A stretch of 64,000 bases of DNA from Erwinia amylovora (GTDB lineage Bacteria > Pseudomonadota > Gammaproteobacteria > Enterobacterales > Enterobacteriaceae): NCBI RefSeq assembly GCF_017161565.1, contig NZ_CP066796.1, positions 806,001-870,000 on the forward strand, written 5' to 3'. Below, one piece after another: positions 40,986 through 53,166 of this stretch (position 1 is the stretch's first letter; the number at the start of each line of letters is the position of its first letter). A program made the translations under genes and the position numbers. A model generated the notes under the pieces. The model saw only the letters and a program-made list of their open reading frames with translations, was not told the DNA's origin and did not search any database.

Positions 40986-42416
40986 ATGAACCACATTATT
41001 GCACAACAGATTGCCGACCAGGGCGGGGTGGAAGCCTGGCTGCACGCGCAGCAGCACAAAAGCCTGCTGCGTTTTCTGACCTGTGGCAGCGTCGACGACG
41101 GCAAAAGTACCCTGATTGGCCGACTGCTGCACGACACGCGGCAGATCTACGAAGACCAGCTGTCATCGCTGCATAACGACAGCAAACGTCACGGTACTCA
41201 GGGGGAAAAACTGGACCTGGCGCTGCTGGTTGACGGTTTGCAGGCCGAGCGCGAACAGGGCATCACCATCGACGTGGCCTATCGCTACTTCTCTACTGAA
41301 AAGCGCAAATTTATTATCGCTGATACGCCAGGGCACGAGCAGTACACGCGCAATATGGCGACGGGCGCATCAACCTGCGATCTGGCGATCCTGCTGATCG
41401 ATGCGCGCAAAGGCGTGCTCGATCAAACCCGCCGTCACAGCTTTATCTCAACGCTGCTGGGCATTAAACATCTGGTGGTGGCGATCAACAAAATGGATCT
41501 GGTGAACTACAGCCAGGCGACCTTCGAGCAGATAAAACAGGATTATCTCAATTTCGCTACGCAGCTGCCGGACAATCTTGATATCCGTTTTGTGCCGCTG
41601 TCGGCGCTGGAAGGCGAAAACGTGGCCGCGCCGAGCGAACAGATGAGCTGGTACAGCGGCCCGACGCTGCTGGACGTGCTGGAAACCGTCGAGGTCCGGC
41701 GCGTGGTGGAACAGCAGCCGATGCGCTTCCCGGTGCAGTATGTCAACCGCCCAAACCTCGATTTCCGTGGCTATGCGGGAACGCTGTCATCCGGTCGCGT
41801 GCAGGTGGGGCAGCGGGTGAAAGTGCTGCCGTCCGGCGTTGAATCTGCCGTGGCGCGCATTGTCACCTTTGACGGCGACCTGCAACAGGCCGCCGCCGGG
41901 CAAGCCATCACCCTGGTGCTGAAAGATGAGATCGATATCAGCCGCGGCGACCTGCTGGTGGATGCCGAAGCAGAACTGACGCCGGTACGGGCCGCTGCGG
42001 TGGATGTGGTATGGATGTCTGAGCAACCGCTGCTCGCCGGGCAGAGTTTTGATGTGAAAATCGCCGGCAAGAAAACGCGCGCGCGCGTAGAGAAAATAGC
42101 GCATCAGGTGGAAATCAATAATCTGACGCAGCATTCCAGCGCAGAACTGCCGCTGAACGCCATTGGTCTGGTCAACATCATCTTTGATGAGCCAATGGTG
42201 CTCGATAGCTACCAGCAGAACCCGGTCACCGGCGGCATGATCTTTATCGATCGCCTGAGTAACGTCACCGTGGGAGCGGGAATGATCCGGCAGCCGCTGG
42301 CAGAAGAGCTCTCCGTTGGCAGCACCAACTTCAGCGCTTTTGAACTGGAGCTGAATGCGCTGGTACGTCGTCACTTCCCGCACTGGAATGCACGCGATCT
42401 GTTGGGCGGCAGATAG
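40986..42416 (+). CDS. cysN: sulphate adenylyltransferase subunit 1 CysN
   Basis: EF-Tu-like GTPase that couples GTP hydrolysis to APS formation by CysD. G1 is [16 protein letters not shown]3 is DTPGHEQY, and G4 is NKMD, followed by the EF-Tu-like beta barrel domains. 476 residues, without a fused APS kinase domain. One base separates it from cysC. Confidence 0.97.
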   Translation: MNHIIAQQIADQGGVEAWLHAQQHKSLLRFLTCGSVDDGKSTLIGRLLHDTRQIYEDQLSSLHNDSKRHGTQGEKLDLALLVDGLQAEREQGITIDVAYRYFSTEKRKFIIADTPGHEQYTRNMATGASTCDLAILLIDARKGVLDQTRRHSFISTLLGIKHLVVAINKMDLVNYSQATFEQIKQDYLNFATQLPDNLDIRFVPLSALEGENVAAPSEQMSWYSGPTLLDVLETVEVRRVVEQQPMRFPVQYVNRPNLDFRGYAGTLSSGRVQVGQRVKVLPSGVESAVARIVTFDGDLQQAAAGQAITLVLKDEIDISRGDLLVDAEAELTPVRAAAVDVVWMSEQPLLAGQSFDVKIAGKKTRARVEKIAHQVEINNLTQHSSAELPLNAIGLVNIIFDEPMVLDSYQQNPVTGGMIFIDRLSNVTVGAGMIRQPLAEELSVGSTNFSAFELELNALVRRHFPHWNARDLLGGR

Positions 42417-42417
42417 T

Positions 42418-43023
42418 ATGGCGCAACATGATGAGAACGTAGTGTGGCATCCGCATCCGGTCACCCGGGAAGCGCGTGAGCGGCTGCATGGCCATCAGGG
42501 CGTGGTGCTGTGGTTTACCGGGCTGTCCGGGTCCGGTAAGTCCACCGTTGCCGGGGCGCTGGAGCAGGCACTGCATCAGCTTGGCGTCAGCAGCTATCTG
42601 CTTGACGGCGATAACGTGCGCCACGGCCTGTGCCGGGATCTCGGCTTCAGCGATGACGATCGTAAAGAGAATATCCGCCGGGTTGGCGAAGTGGCGCGGC
42701 TGATGGCGGATGCCGGGCTGGTGGTACTGAGCGCATTTATCTCCCCCCATCGTGCTGAACGCCAGATGGTGCGCGATATGCTGGGCGATGGGCGCTTTAT
42801 TGAGGTGTTCGTTGACACGCCGCTGGCCATTTGTGAAGCACGCGACCCGAAGGGGCTTTATAAAAAGGCACGGGCGGGAGAGCTGCGCAACTTCACCGGC
42901 ATTGATGCGGAATATCAGGCCCCCTTGCAGGCTGATATCCGTCTTGATGGTGAACAATTGGTAACACATTTGACCCGTCAAATATTAGATCTGTTGCGTC
43001 AGCAAGATATCATCAAACCCTGA
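42418..43023 (+). CDS. cysC: adenylylsulphate kinase CysC
   Basis: Phosphorylates APS to PAPS, the substrate of CysH. The P-loop is [15 protein letters not shown] near residue 36, and [18 protein letters not shown] and [14 protein letters not shown] are the APS kinase signatures. The ATG at 42418, directly behind the cysN stop, gives the E. coli length of 201. It is the last gene of the cysGDNC operon. Confidence 0.97.
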   Translation: MAQHDENVVWHPHPVTREARERLHGHQGVVLWFTGLSGSGKSTVAGALEQALHQLGVSSYLLDGDNVRHGLCRDLGFSDDDRKENIRRVGEVARLMADAGLVVLSAFISPHRAERQMVRDMLGDGRFIEVFVDTPLAICEARDPKGLYKKARAGELRNFTGIDAEYQAPLQADIRLDGEQLVTHLTRQILDLLRQQDIIKP

Positions 43024-43062
43024 GCTAACTTTGGCTACTGCCCGTCAGCGGGCGTGGTTAGC

Positions 43063-43091
43063 AGGCGCGGCAGTGCTGAACTGCCCCGCCT
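43063..43091 (+). terminator. hairpin between cysC and ygbE
   Basis: A 12-bp stem with one mismatch (AGGCGCGGCAGT with ACTGCCCCGCCT) and a 5-base loop. No T run follows, so it may stabilise the cysC end or attenuate read-through into ygbE. Confidence 0.35.
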
Positions 43092-43110
43092 GAGATGCAA
43101 CGGGGTATCT

Positions 43111-43434
43111 ATGCACAATGCAACCTCCATTCAGGCAGGTAAAAACCAGCGCCAGCGAAAAGCAACTTCCTGGTCCCTTCCCGGTGGCGTGGCCGGCTTT
43201 GTCGCCTGGTGGATAGCGTTGGCAATCCCGTTAATGATGTACGGCTCAGGCACTCTTTTCTTGTTTTTTCTTTATACCTGGCCTTTCTTTCTTGCGCTAT
43301 TACCGGTTTCGGTGCTGGCAGGCATTGTCATCAGCGCGCTGCTGCGCGGTCATGTGATCTGGACGGCGCTGGTCACCCCCCTGTTAACCCTCTCCCTGTT
43401 CTGGCTGTTATTTTGTCTGTTATCCAGCTGGTAA
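43111..43434 (+). CDS. ygbE: inner-membrane protein YgbE (DUF3561)
   Basis: A 107-residue protein of the YgbE family, function unknown. After a polar N-terminus, the conserved SWSLPGGVAGFVAWW leads into three membrane segments (about residues 32-52, 56-78, 86-106), including FLYTWPFFLALLPV. ATG 43111 gives the E. coli length. The place between cysC and ftsB is the same as in E. coli. Confidence 0.88.
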   Translation: MHNATSIQAGKNQRQRKATSWSLPGGVAGFVAWWIALAIPLMMYGSGTLFLFFLYTWPFFLALLPVSVLAGIVISALLRGHVIWTALVTPLLTLSLFWLLFCLLSSW

Positions 43435-43627
43435 CGCTGTCCTCACCGATGTGCTAACGCATCGCTGCGTTACAAATTTTTGCACAGCCGTTCAAAGCGC
43501 GAGCCAAATCCTGCTCCTTTTTACCGCATTTTCACGCCGTTTTTGCTCAGTAACGTTCAATTTAATCTTCAGAGTGGAGTCGCACTAAAAGTTATGGGAT
43601 GATTGAGCCGTTTCGCAGGGGGCGGGG

Positions 43628-43942
43628 ATGGGAAAACTTACGCTGCTGTTACTTGTGCTTCTCGGCTGGCTGCAATATTCGCTCTGGCTGGGCAAGAACG
43701 GCATTCATGACTACACGCGTGTTAATGACGATGTTGCTTCGCAGCAGGGCACTAATGCCAGGCTTAAAGCGCGTAACGATCGGCTGTTTGCTGAAATCGA
43801 CGACTTAAATGGCGGTTCGGAAGCCATTGAAGAGCGCGCACGCAACGAGCTGGGGATGATCAAACCCGGCGAGACTTTCTATCGCCTTGTGCCGGACCAA
43901 AACAGACGCAACGCGCAGCAGACACGGGTAGCCAGCCAGTAA
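43628..43942 (+). CDS. ftsB: cell division protein FtsB
   Basis: Bitopic septal protein that forms the FtsQLB complex regulating septal peptidoglycan synthesis. A single membrane segment (residues about 3-21, [18 protein letters not shown]) precedes a leucine-zipper coiled coil (about 28-70) and a periplasmic end with [21 protein letters not shown]. 104 residues. First gene of ftsB-ispD-ispF-truD; the 193-bp region upstream holds the probable promoter. Confidence 0.95.
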   Translation: MGKLTLLLLVLLGWLQYSLWLGKNGIHDYTRVNDDVASQQGTNARLKARNDRLFAEIDDLNGGSEAIEERARNELGMIKPGETFYRLVPDQNRRNAQQTRVASQ

Positions 43943-43950
43943 TCGCCATC

Positions 43951-44655
43951 ATGAATAATCTCATCTCTTTATCAAACGTGGTTGCCGTGGTGCCCGCTGC
44001 GGGCATTGGTAGCCGTATGCTGTCCGGCTGCCCGAAGCAGTATCTTACCATCTGCGGCAAAACCATTCTGGAACACAGCCTGGCTGCGCTGCTGGCGCAT
44101 CCGGCGGTCAGTCGGGTGGTAGTGGCGCTCAGTCCACAAGATAGCCATTTTCATCAACTGCCCATCGCCCGGGATGCGCGCGTCTCTGCGGTGACGGGCG
44201 GCCTTCAGCGTGCCGATTCGGTGCTGGCAGGTTTACAGGCGGCTTCGTCAGCCCAGTGGGCGCTGGTACATGATGCCGCTCGCCCCTGCCTGCATCCCGA
44301 AGATCTGAGCCGTCTGCTGGCTCTTACTGCCAGCAGTAAAGTTGGCGGCATTCTGGCAGCGCCGGTACGCGACACCATGAAGCGCGCCATCAGCGGCCGC
44401 AGCGATATCGATCATACCGTTGAACGTGAAGCGCTGTGGCACGCGCTGACGCCGCAGCTGTTTCCGGTCGGGCTGTTGCGCGACTGCCTGCTGCGCGCGC
44501 TCGGTGAAGGCGCGAACATTACCGATGAGGCTTCGGCGCTGGAGTACTGCGGCTATCATCCTGAGCTGGTCACCGGACGCAGCGATAACCTGAAAGTCAC
44601 GCGACCGGAAGATCTGGCGCTGGCGCAATTTTATCTGACCCAAAGACATCGTTAA
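43951..44655 (+). CDS. ispD: 2-C-methyl-D-erythritol 4-phosphate cytidylyltransferase IspD
   Basis: MEP-pathway enzyme joining CTP and MEP to CDP-ME. The nucleotide loop is [19 protein letters not shown], and [14 protein letters not shown] and the late [13 protein letters not shown] are family motifs. 234 residues. It overlaps nothing but lies 8 bp after ftsB and 13 bp before ispF. Confidence 0.96.
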   Translation: MNNLISLSNVVAVVPAAGIGSRMLSGCPKQYLTICGKTILEHSLAALLAHPAVSRVVVALSPQDSHFHQLPIARDARVSAVTGGLQRADSVLAGLQAASSAQWALVHDAARPCLHPEDLSRLLALTASSKVGGILAAPVRDTMKRAISGRSDIDHTVEREALWHALTPQLFPVGLLRDCLLRALGEGANITDEASALEYCGYHPELVTGRSDNLKVTRPEDLALAQFYLTQRHR

Positions 44656-44668
44656 TCAGGAGCGCATA

Positions 44669-45142
44669 ATGCGTATTGGTCACGGTTTTGATGTACATGC
44701 TTTCGGCGGCGAAGGCCCGCTGATTATTGGTGGCGTGCGAATTCCCTATGAGAAAGGTTTACTTGCTCACTCAGACGGTGACGTGGCGCTGCACGCACTG
44801 ACTGACGCGCTGCTTGGCGCGGCGGCGTTAGGCGATATTGGCAAACTGTTCCCGGATACCGATGAGGCTTACAAAGGTGCTGACAGCCGCGAGCTGCTGC
44901 GCGAAGCGCTGCGTCAGATCGCGCAGAAAGGCTACCGCGTCGGCAACGTTGATGTGACGATCATTGCCCAGGCACCGAAAATGTTGCCGCATGCGCCACA
45001 GATGCGCATCAATATTGCTGAAGATCTGGGAATTCATATGGACGAGGTTAACGTGAAGGCGACCACCACTGAAAAGCTCGGCTTCACCGGGCGCGGCGAA
45101 GGCATTGCCTGTGAAGCCGTTGCGTTATTGATTAAGGCGTAA
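44669..45142 (+). CDS. ispF: 2-C-methyl-D-erythritol 2,4-cyclodiphosphate synthase IspF
   Basis: Cyclises CDP-ME 2-phosphate to MEcPP. The zinc ligands are in [10 protein letters not shown] and [39 protein letters not shown] is the C-terminal signature. 157 residues. truD begins 3 bp downstream. Confidence 0.97.
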   Translation: MRIGHGFDVHAFGGEGPLIIGGVRIPYEKGLLAHSDGDVALHALTDALLGAAALGDIGKLFPDTDEAYKGADSRELLREALRQIAQKGYRVGNVDVTIIAQAPKMLPHAPQMRINIAEDLGIHMDEVNVKATTTEKLGFTGRGEGIACEAVALLIKA

Positions 45143-45145
45143 CTG

Positions 45146-46195
45146 ATGGATTTATCCGGTCAGGGCTGGCTGCACGGCAAACCCACTGCCAGCGGCGTGC
45201 TGAAAAGTAGCCCCGAAGATTTCGTGGTGATTGAAGATCTCGGCTACGCGCCGGATGGGGATGGCGAACAGCTGCTGGTGCGCGTGCGTAAACAAGGCTG
45301 CAATACGCGTTTTGTTGCCGAGGCGCTGGCGAAATTTGCTGCTATTCATCCGCGGGAGGTTAGCTTTGCCGGCATGAAAGACAGACATGCCGTCAGCGAG
45401 CAGTGGTTCTGTCTGCGTCTGCCGGGCAAAGTCACGCCGGACATGAACACCTTTCAGCTGGAGGGCGTACAGGTGCTGGAAAGCACGCGACATCGCCGCA
45501 AACTGCGCACCGGGGCCTTGCAGGGCAATGCCTTTACGCTGGTTCTGCGTCAGATATCCGACCGCGAGGCGGTGGAACAACGCCTGCAGCAGATTGCCGC
45601 TAACGGGGTGCCAAACTATTTTGGCAGCCAGCGCTTCGGTCATGATGGCAATAATCTGACGCTGGCACAGCGCTGGGCGGCGGATGAAATTCGCGTACGC
45701 GAGCGCAGTAAACGCAGTATTATTCTGTCTGCCGCACGTAGCGCGATGTTCAATCAGGTCGTGAGTGACCGTCTGGCGCAGCAGGGATCCCTGAGTCGGG
45801 TACTGGCCGGCGATGCGCTACAGCTTACCGGGCGCGGCAGCTGGTTTGTGGCAGAAGCCGCTGAACTCGGCAGTCTGCAACAGCGCGTGGACAGCAATGA
45901 GCTGCGTATCACCGCGCCGCTGCCGGGCAGCGGTGAATGGGGCTCGCGTGACGGAGCGCTGGCCTTTGAGCAAAACAGCCTGGCGCATCAGGGCGCGCTT
46001 ATCGCGTTGATGGGGCGTGAGCGGGTCGACACAGCGCGCCGTGCGATGCTGGTGATACCTCGCGATCTGATCTGGAGCTGGGCAGATGACGCCACGCTTG
46101 AGATGAACTTCTGGCTGCCCGCCGGCAGCTTTGCCACCAGCCTGGTAAGAGAACTGTTGGTCACTCAGAGCAGTTCCACCGAAGCAGACGAGTAA
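45146..46195 (+). CDS. truD: tRNA pseudouridine(13) synthase TruD
   Basis: Makes pseudouridine 13 in tRNA-Glu. The catalytic Asp lies in [15 protein letters not shown] near residue 80, and [18 protein letters not shown] is the TruD signature. 349 residues. In E. coli the 3' end overlaps surE; here it is separated from surE by 362 bp. Confidence 0.95.
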   Translation: MDLSGQGWLHGKPTASGVLKSSPEDFVVIEDLGYAPDGDGEQLLVRVRKQGCNTRFVAEALAKFAAIHPREVSFAGMKDRHAVSEQWFCLRLPGKVTPDMNTFQLEGVQVLESTRHRRKLRTGALQGNAFTLVLRQISDREAVEQRLQQIAANGVPNYFGSQRFGHDGNNLTLAQRWAADEIRVRERSKRSIILSAARSAMFNQVVSDRLAQQGSLSRVLAGDALQLTGRGSWFVAEAAELGSLQQRVDSNELRITAPLPGSGEWGSRDGALAFEQNSLAHQGALIALMGRERVDTARRAMLVIPRDLIWSWADDATLEMNFWLPAGSFATSLVRELLVTQSSSTEADE

Positions 46196-46557
46196 CCGTT
46201 CTCCGGCAAAGCCTGTTTCAGGCAGCGGGCTTTGCTGACATTTCCGTCTCGATATTAGCGGTGATCCTTTGTTTTCCTACGATGTTTGACAGCACCCGCG
46301 TTAGCATCACCGCAGCAAAAGCCAGCTCCCTGCGCCGCTGTCATATTCGATAGTAAGATAAGCCGCCATTGCTGGCATCTTACTACTTACCAGATATTTA
46401 TACCTACCATCGAGCGAAGCAATCCGGCTAAAATACGCCAATCAGTTCACACAGTGGTGTGGATGGAAGCCAGCATAGTGCGAACAGGTAAAGCTTCAGG
46501 ATAAAATCCACTCTGGCTCCTGCTGTGGTTCATTAAATTCAATAAGTCAGGTATCAG
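46196..46557. other. 362-bp non-coding spacer between truD and surE
   Basis: No gene is supported. It contains a hairpin directly after truD (GCAAAGCC/GGCTTTGC, 46206-46213 with 46228-46235) and a second inverted repeat (AGTAAGAT/ATCTTACT, 46352-46359 with 46377-46384). A plus-strand frame of 72 codons (46286-46504) shows no family features or ribosome binding site. The promoter of surE-pcm probably lies in its right part. Confidence 0.5.
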
Positions 46558-47319
46558 ATGCGCATATTGCTGAGTAACGACGACGGTATCCATGCTCCGG
46601 GCATTCAGACGCTGGCAAAGGCGCTGCGTGAATTTGCTGAGGTGCAGCTTGTCGCCCCTGATCGCAATCGAAGCGGAGCGTCAAACTCACTGACGCTGGA
46701 GACGCCTCTGCGCACCTTTCATTACCCCAACGGGGATATTGCGGTACAAATGGGCACGCCGACTGACTGTGTTTATCTCGGCGTCAATACTCTGATGCGC
46801 CCGAAGCCGGATATTGTGGTCTCTGGCATTAACGCCGGCCCTAATCTTGGCGACGATGTCATCTATTCCGGAACCGTTGCGGCGGCAATGGAAGGGCGGC
46901 ATCTTGGCCTGCCGGCGCTGGCGGTCTCACTCAACGGCTACCAGCACTATGACACTGCTGCCCTGGTAACCTGCTCAATCCTTAAAGCGTTATTACGTGA
47001 ACCATTACGTACCGGCCGCATCCTCAATATTAATGTACCGGATCTGCCGCTGGATCAGATTAAAGGGATCCGCGTCACTCGTTGCGGCAGCCGTCATCCC
47101 AGCAGTCAGGCTATCGCACAGCAGGATCCGCGCGGTAATACGCTGTACTGGATCGGCCCTCCCGGTGAAAAGCTTGATGCCGGGCCTGATACTGACTTCG
47201 CCGCGGTTGATGAAGGCTATGTGTCAGTGACGGCGCTGCATGTCGATCTTACTGCCCATGCGGCGCAGCAGGTTGTCTCCTCGTGGCTGGAAAGTGCAGG
47301 GGTCACCAGGGAATGGTGA
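46558..47319 (+). CDS. surE: 5'/3'-nucleotidase SurE
   Basis: Stationary-phase survival phosphatase acting on nucleoside monophosphates and short polyphosphate. The metal site is [21 protein letters not shown] at the N-terminus (Asp-Asp), with further family motifs [36 protein letters not shown]. 253 residues as in E. coli. The last 7 bp overlap pcm. Confidence 0.97.
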   Translation: MRILLSNDDGIHAPGIQTLAKALREFAEVQLVAPDRNRSGASNSLTLETPLRTFHYPNGDIAVQMGTPTDCVYLGVNTLMRPKPDIVVSGINAGPNLGDDVIYSGTVAAAMEGRHLGLPALAVSLNGYQHYDTAALVTCSILKALLREPLRTGRILNINVPDLPLDQIKGIRVTRCGSRHPSSQAIAQQDPRGNTLYWIGPPGEKLDAGPDTDFAAVDEGYVSVTALHVDLTAHAAQQVVSSWLESAGVTREW

Positions 47320-47939
47320 GCGGGCGCATAGAAAGCCTGCTGGCGCAGTTGCGTTTACAGGGCATTGATGACGAGCGGCTGTTGCTGGCTATCGGTGACG
47401 TGCCGCGTGCGCGCTTCATTGATGAAGCCTTCGAACACAAAGCCTGGGAAAATACCGCGTTGCCGATTGGCTGCGGACAAACGATTTCCCAGCCTTACAT
47501 GGTGGCCAAAATGACTTCGTTGCTGGCGCTGACCCCGGCATCGCGCGTGTTGGAAATCGGCACCGGCTCAGGCTACCAGACGGCAATCCTTGCGCATCTG
47601 GCGGGGCATGTTTGTTCGGTAGAACGCATCAAAGGACTGCAGTGGCAGGCTAAACGCCGTCTGAAACAGCTGGATCTGCATAATGTTTCTACCCGACATG
47701 GCGATGGCTGGCTGGGCTGGCCCTCACGCGGGCCATTTGACGCGATTATAGTGACGGCTGCCCCGCCGGAAATACCGCATGCGCTGATGTCGCAGCTTGT
47801 TGATGGTGGGGTTATGGTATTGCCTGTCGGGGAAGAAAACCAGGTGCTGAAACGTATTCGCCGCAAAGGCGATGAGTTTATTGTCGATGTCATTGAGCCG
47901 GTGCGTTTTGTGCCACTGGTGAAAGGCGACCTTGCCTGA
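47313..47939 (+). CDS. pcm: protein-L-isoaspartate O-methyltransferase Pcm
   Basis: Repairs isoaspartyl residues in aged proteins with SAM. The SAM motif is [15 protein letters not shown] near residue 76, and [12 protein letters not shown] and GDGWLGW belong to the family. The ATG at 47313 overlaps the surE stop and gives the E. coli length of 208. Confidence 0.96.
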   Translation: MVSGRIESLLAQLRLQGIDDERLLLAIGDVPRARFIDEAFEHKAWENTALPIGCGQTISQPYMVAKMTSLLALTPASRVLEIGTGSGYQTAILAHLAGHVCSVERIKGLQWQAKRRLKQLDLHNVSTRHGDGWLGWPSRGPFDAIIVTAAPPEIPHALMSQLVDGGVMVLPVGEENQVLKRIRRKGDEFIVDVIEPVRFVPLVKGDLA

Positions 47940-48082
47940 ACGTCACGGCGAGGATATTTGTACACAACTGTTTCATGGCACGCGGTCATTGATATTGCTA
48001 GTATCTGGTTCTGTTGCACAGTTTTAGCGCTGCAATAAAGTTGATCATTATTTATAAAAGTATTGCCGTAATGGGGGAGTCA

Positions 48083-49222
48083 ATGAGCATGGGAAGCCCG
48101 GTTTTTAAGTTGCGCCGTATAGCGGCCATTTCACTGGTAGGATTTTGGCTGGCAGGCTGTTCCAGCAGCGACGATACACAAGCCCCTATCAGCTCGGTTG
48201 GCGGAAATGAATCCGGCATGATGAGCGGCAATTCTGCGTCTACGGGCAATCCGGCTTCTGCAGGGGATGCCATTCCCGTCAGCAGTGCCGGGGGCGGCAG
48301 CACAGGCAATCTTGTTCGCCCGGCCCGGCCACCCGTGTCGAACAGCGGAATGAATGTTCCCGCGCCCAGCCAGCCGCAAAATATGGTCAATGAGAATGGT
48401 CGTATAGTTTATAACCGTAGTTATGAGAATATTCCGAAAGGTAGCTACGGTGGTGACACTTATACGGTCAAACGCGGCGATACTTTATTTTATATTGCCT
48501 GGATTACCGGCAATGATTTTCGCGATCTGGCACAACGTAATAATGTCGCCGCGCCCTACAGCCTCAACGTGGGACAGCAGTTGCAGGTCGCCAACGGTAC
48601 GGGTACCCCCATTACGGGTGGCAATGCAGTCACGGCCGCTGACGCTACTGCAGCTGGCGTAACAACGTCTCCTGCCGGCACGCAGATGAAAACGGCAACG
48701 GTTGCACACCAACCTGTAATTACGTATTCTGAAGACTCAGATACAACAAGTGAGGGCAAAATGCTGCCTTCATCCGGTAAAACTGTTGCAACGACGACAG
48801 TTCCGGTTGCCGTTCCGACCGTCAGCAGTACAACGGACAGCTCCACTGAAGTGGGAAGCTGGCGTTGGCCAACCGACGGTAAGATTATTGATAACTTCTC
48901 TGCTTCCGAAGGTGGCAATAAAGGTATCGATATCGCAGGATCGCATGGCCAACCCGTTGTTTCCACTGCTTCCGGGCGGGTGGTATACGCCGGTAACGCG
49001 CTACGCGGTTACGGTAATTTGATTATCATCAAGCATAATGATGACTATCTGAGTGCTTATGCCCACAATGATACGATGCTGGTCCGTGAACAACAAGAAG
49101 TGAAAGCGGGTCAAAAGATTGCCACGATGGGTAGTACTGGCACGAGTTCTGTTAGATTACACTTTGAAATTCGTTACAAGGGGAAATCCGTAAACCCGTT
49201 GCGTTATTTGCCGCAACGATAA
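48083..49222 (+). CDS. nlpD: murein hydrolase activator lipoprotein NlpD
   Basis: Outer-membrane lipoprotein that activates AmiC (encoded at the left edge) at the septum. The lipobox WLAGC follows a basic signal sequence. A Gly/Ser/Pro-rich linker leads to a LysM domain ([24 protein letters not shown]) and a C-terminal LytM/M23 domain in which the catalytic zinc ligands are missing ([11 protein letters not shown] in place of the HxxxD motif), so it is a regulator rather than an enzyme. ATG 48083 is preceded by GGGGGAG and gives 379 residues. In enterobacteria the main rpoS promoter lies inside this gene. Confidence 0.95.
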   Translation: MSMGSPVFKLRRIAAISLVGFWLAGCSSSDDTQAPISSVGGNESGMMSGNSASTGNPASAGDAIPVSSAGGGSTGNLVRPARPPVSNSGMNVPAPSQPQNMVNENGRIVYNRSYENIPKGSYGGDTYTVKRGDTLFYIAWITGNDFRDLAQRNNVAAPYSLNVGQQLQVANGTGTPITGGNAVTAADATAAGVTTSPAGTQMKTATVAHQPVITYSEDSDTTSEGKMLPSSGKTVATTTVPVAVPTVSSTTDSSTEVGSWRWPTDGKIIDNFSASEGGNKGIDIAGSHGQPVVSTASGRVVYAGNALRGYGNLIIIKHNDDYLSAYAHNDTMLVREQQEVKAGQKIATMGSTGTSSVRLHFEIRYKGKSVNPLRYLPQR

Positions 49223-49272
49223 TCCGGCAGAACCTTGCGGTTCTGCCTTGGGATCACGGGTAGGAGCCGCTT

Positions 49273-50265
49273 ATGAGCCAGAATACGCTGAAAGTTAACG
49301 AGTTAAATGAAGACGCGGAATTCGACGAAAACGGAGCAGAGGTTTTTGATGAGAAGGCTCTTGTCGGAAATGAACCTGGTGATAACGAGTTAGCTGAAGA
49401 AGATTTGTTATCTCAGGGTGCAACACAGCGCGTGCTGGATGCAACCCAGCTCTACTTGGGAGAGATTGGTTACTCTCCACTGCTCACGGCTGAGGAAGAA
49501 GTCTTTTTTGCCCGTCGTGCACTCCGTGGTGATGTGCCTTCACGTCGTCGGATGATCGAAAGTAACTTACGCCTGGTGGTCAAGATTGCCCGACGTTACA
49601 GCAATCGCGGTCTGGCTCTGCTGGACCTGATTGAAGAAGGTAACCTTGGACTGATCCGTGCGGTAGAGAAATTTGATCCGGAAAGAGGGTTCCGTTTTTC
49701 TACTTACGCCACCTGGTGGATCCGTCAGACGATTGAACGGGCAATCATGAATCAAACCCGTACCATTCGTCTGCCGATCCACATTGTGAAAGAACTGAAT
49801 GTTTATCTGCGCACCGCGCGAGAACTCTCACATAAGCTCGATCATGAGCCAAGTGCGGAAGAGATTGCGGAAAAGTTAGATAAGCCTGTTGATGACGTGA
49901 GCCGGATGCTGCGCCTCAACGAACGCATTACCTCAGTTGATACGCCACTGGGCGGGGATTCTGAAAAAGCGTTGCTGGATATTCTGGCCGATGAAAAAGA
50001 CAACGGCCCGGAAGATACCACCCAAGACGATGATATGAAACAAAGCATCGTTAAGTGGCTGTTTGAACTCAACGCCAAGCAGCGTGAAGTACTGGCTCGC
50101 CGTTTTGGCCTGTTAGGCTATGAAGCGGCCACGCTGGAAGATGTAGGCCGTGAAATTGGTTTGACCCGTGAGCGTGTTCGTCAGATTCAGGTTGAAGGAC
50201 TGCGTCGTCTGCGTGAAATACTGCAGGGGCAGGGATTGAGTATTGAAGCACTCTTCCGTGAATGA
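49273..50265 (+). CDS. rpoS: RNA polymerase sigma factor RpoS (sigma-38)
   Basis: Master sigma factor of stationary phase and general stress. Region 1.2 to 2 includes [18 protein letters not shown] and [18 protein letters not shown]; region 4 is [37 protein letters not shown]. 330 residues, the family length, and intact. Ribosome binding site TAGGAGC. The long 5' leader starting within nlpD is the known target of sRNAs in relatives; I did not identify the pairing region here. A strong terminator follows. Confidence 0.98.
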   Translation: MSQNTLKVNELNEDAEFDENGAEVFDEKALVGNEPGDNELAEEDLLSQGATQRVLDATQLYLGEIGYSPLLTAEEEVFFARRALRGDVPSRRRMIESNLRLVVKIARRYSNRGLALLDLIEEGNLGLIRAVEKFDPERGFRFSTYATWWIRQTIERAIMNQTRTIRLPIHIVKELNVYLRTARELSHKLDHEPSAEEIAEKLDKPVDDVSRMLRLNERITSVDTPLGGDSEKALLDILADEKDNGPEDTTQDDDMKQSIVKWLFELNAKQREVLARRFGLLGYEAATLEDVGREIGLTRERVRQIQVEGLRRLREILQGQGLSIEALFRE

Positions 50266-50319
50266 TAGCGCGAAGAACAGTGTGAAAGAATAACAGTCTG
50301 ATTTTCAGTAATGCTTAAG

Positions 50320-50352
50320 GCGGTGACGCTTCAAAACGTCACCGCTTTTTTT
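50320..50352 (+). terminator. Rho-independent terminator after rpoS
   Basis: A 9-bp perfect stem GCGGTGACG/CGTCACCGC with 8-base loop, followed by seven T. Confidence 0.9.
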
Positions 50353-50521
50353 ATTGCCTTTTGTCGGTAGCGACAGCGTGCTTTTTGCCAACTGTGTTCA
50401 TTCGCAGTGGGAATAACCCGATGTGACACGGCGAAGTCGCTTATCCGCTACCGGCCTGTCATCACAGGCAGTTCAGCAGGCAACCTTTTCGGTCGCCCGT
50501 TGCTTAACCGAATCGTATGAT

Positions 50522-53083
50522 TTAAACCAGCGACTTCAATCGGTAAATCCATTCCAGCGCCTGACGCGGTGACAAAGAGTCCGGATCAAGCGCTTCTAAC
50601 GCCTCTAACGCTGGTGATGTTTCCTCAACCAGCAGCGGCAGTTGAGATCCATTGGCTTTGGTACTGGCAGCACTACCGGACAGTGCTTCCAGCTGCTTCA
50701 GCTTCTGGCGAGCCCGCTTGATAACGTCTTTGGGAACCCCGGCCAGTGCGGCTACGGCCAGGCCATAACTCTTACTGGCAGCCCCCTCCTGCACGCTGTG
50801 CATAAAGGCGATAGTATCGCCATGCTCGACCGCATCCAGATGCACATTCGCCACACCATCGATTTGTTCTGGCAGGGTGGTCAGTTCAAAATAGTGTGTG
50901 GCAAACAGCGTCAAGGCTTTGATGCGGTTGGCAAGGCTTTCGGCGCAGGCCCACGCCAGTGACAGTCCGTCATAGGTTGAGGTACCTCGACCAATTTCAT
51001 CCATCAGCACCAGGCTGTACTCGCTGGCGTTATGCAGGATATTGGCGGTTTCGGTCATTTCCACCATAAAAGTGGAACGGCCGGAAGCAAGATCGTCCGC
51101 TGCGCCTACGCGGGTAAAAATACGATCGATCGGGCCAATGACCGCCTGATCTGCGGGGACGAAGCTACCAATATAAGCCATCAGGGTAATCAGAGCGGCC
51201 TGACGCATATAGGTACTTTTTCCGCCCATATTCGGGCCGGTGACCACCAGCATACGGCGCTGTGGCGAAAGCGAAAGAGGATTGGCGATAAAGGGTTCTT
51301 TCAACACCTGCTCGACCACCGGATGACGGCCACCGGTAAGCTGAATGCCGGGGGTGTCGCTCAACGTGGGACAGTGGTAATTCAGCGTCAAGGCGCGCTC
51401 GGCGAGATTACTCAATACGTCCAGCTCTGCCAGGGCAGAGGCGCTGTCCTGTAACGCTTCAAGATGCGGTAGCAGCATATCAAACAGCTGATCATAGAGG
51501 GCTTTTTCCAGCGAAAGCGCTTTGCCTTTTGAAGTCAGTACCTTGTCTTCATATTCTTTTAGCTCAGGGATGATATAGCGTTCGGCGTTTTTCAGCGTCT
51601 GGCGGCGCACGTAGTGGATCGGCACCAGATTGCTCTGCGCCCGGCTGACCTGAATGTAATAGCCGTGTACCCCGTTAAAGCCAACTTTCAGCGTATCCAG
51701 CCCCAGCTTTTCCCGTTCGCGGATCTCCAGACGCTCAAGATAGTCGGTAGCTCCGTCGGCCAGCGCCCGCCATTCGTCCAGCTCCTGGTTATAGCCCGGG
51801 GCGATCACCCCACCGTCACGAACCAGCACCGGCGGCGTTTCAACGATGGCGCGATCCAGCAGTTCGCGCAGCTCGGTGAACTCCCCCATCTGACTACGCA
51901 GAGTTTGCAGGTGCGCAATATCACTGTTGAGCAGCTCGCTATTCAGCAGCGGAAGCTGCTGGAAGGCATGGCGCATACGAGCCAGATCGCGCGGACGCGC
52001 AGTGCGTAACGCCAGACGTGCCAGGATGCGCTCAAGATCGCCGACCTGGCGCAAAAGGGGGGACAGGTTATCACTTAAATCCTGCAGGGCGCGGATGCTT
52101 TGCTGGCGCAGGGTAATCGTCTGCGTATTGCGTAACGGCATATTCAGCCAGCGCTTAAGCATACGGCTGCCCATTGCCGTCACGGTTTTGTCCAGCACCG
52201 AAGCCAGGGTATTTTCGCTTCCTCCGGCGAGGTTTTGCGTGATCTCAAGATTGCGACGGGTCGCGGCATCCATAATGATGCCGTCCTGCTGGCGCTCCAT
52301 GGTCAGCGATCGGATATGCGGTAGCGAGGTGCGCTGGGTATCTTTAACGTACTGTAGCAGGCAGCCGGCGGCACGCAGGGCAAGATGCGCCTGCTCAACA
52401 CCGAAGCCACCGAGGTCGCGCGTGGCGAACTGAAGGTTGAGCTGCTGACGTGCGGTATCAAGCTCATATTCCCACAGTGGACGGCGGCGCAGACCACGAC
52501 GGTTCTCAATCAGCGCCATGGCGGCAAAGTCTTCCGGGTACAGCAGTTCGGCCGGGTTGGTGCGCTGCAGTTCGGCAGCCATCGTTTCCAGGTCAGCTGG
52601 CTCAGCCAGGCGGAAACGGCCGGAGCTGATATCCAGCGTGGCATAGCCAAAGCCGCGCGGGCTGTGCCAGATGGCAGCCAACAGGTTATCCTGACGTTCA
52701 TTGAGTAATGCTTCATCGCTGATGGTGCCAGGGGTCACGATACGTACCACTTTGCGCTCGACCGGACCTTTACTTGCAGCCGGGTCACCAATCTGTTCAC
52801 AGATAGCGACCGATTCACCGAGCTGCACCAGCTTTGCCAGGTAGTTCTCCACCGCATGATAGGGTACTCCCGCCATCGGAATCGGGTCCCCGGCCGATGA
52901 TCCACGCCTGGTTAAGGAGATTTCCAGCAGCTGTGAGGCGCGTTTAGCATCATCATAAAACAGCTCGTAGAAGTCACCCATGCGGTAAAATAGCAGGATT
53001 TCGGGATGTTCCGCCTTGAGGCGTAGATACTGCTGCATCATCGGTGTGTGGACTGATAGATCCTTGTCAATAGACTCATTCAT
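50522..53083 (-). CDS. mutS: DNA mismatch repair protein MutS
   Basis: Recognises mismatches and short loops and recruits MutL. The mismatch-reading Phe-X-Glu motif is in [13 protein letters not shown] near residue 36. The ATPase domain has Walker [16 protein letters not shown] near residue 614 and [22 protein letters not shown]. 853 residues and intact, ending in the usual beta-clamp and tetramer region [11 protein letters not shown]. It is convergent with rpoS; the foreign island begins about 160 bp upstream of its start. Confidence 0.98.
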   Translation of the reverse strand: MNESIDKDLSVHTPMMQQYLRLKAEHPEILLFYRMGDFYELFYDDAKRASQLLEISLTRRGSSAGDPIPMAGVPYHAVENYLAKLVQLGESVAICEQIGDPAASKGPVERKVVRIVTPGTISDEALLNERQDNLLAAIWHSPRGFGYATLDISSGRFRLAEPADLETMAAELQRTNPAELLYPEDFAAMALIENRRGLRRRPLWEYELDTARQQLNLQFATRDLGGFGVEQAHLALRAAGCLLQYVKDTQRTSLPHIRSLTMERQQDGIIMDAATRRNLEITQNLAGGSENTLASVLDKTVTAMGSRMLKRWLNMPLRNTQTITLRQQSIRALQDLSDNLSPLLRQVGDLERILARLALRTARPRDLARMRHAFQQLPLLNSELLNSDIAHLQTLRSQMGEFTELRELLDRAIVETPPVLVRDGGVIAPGYNQELDEWRALADGATDYLERLEIREREKLGLDTLKVGFNGVHGYYIQVSRAQSNLVPIHYVRRQTLKNAERYIIPELKEYEDKVLTSKGKALSLEKALYDQLFDMLLPHLEALQDSASALAELDVLSNLAERALTLNYHCPTLSDTPGIQLTGGRHPVVEQVLKEPFIANPLSLSPQRRMLVVTGPNMGGKSTYMRQAALITLMAYIGSFVPADQAVIGPIDRIFTRVGAADDLASGRSTFMVEMTETANILHNASEYSLVLMDEIGRGTSTYDGLSLAWACAESLANRIKALTLFATHYFELTTLPEQIDGVANVHLDAVEHGDTIAFMHSVQEGAASKSYGLAVAALAGVPKDVIKRARQKLKQLEALSGSAASTKANGSQLPLLVEETSPALEALEALDPDSLSPRQALEWIYRLKSLV

Positions 53084-53166
53084 ATTGATTTTACTCGTTT
53101 TTTAAGTCTTTCGAGTGCTCATGTGGCCCCAGGTAAATCCCTTTAAACGCACATAAACCCATAAAT

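Noticed and set aside
46286..46504. 72-codon plus-strand frame between truD and surE
   Set aside because: No ribosome binding site, no family features, and it runs through an inverted repeat.
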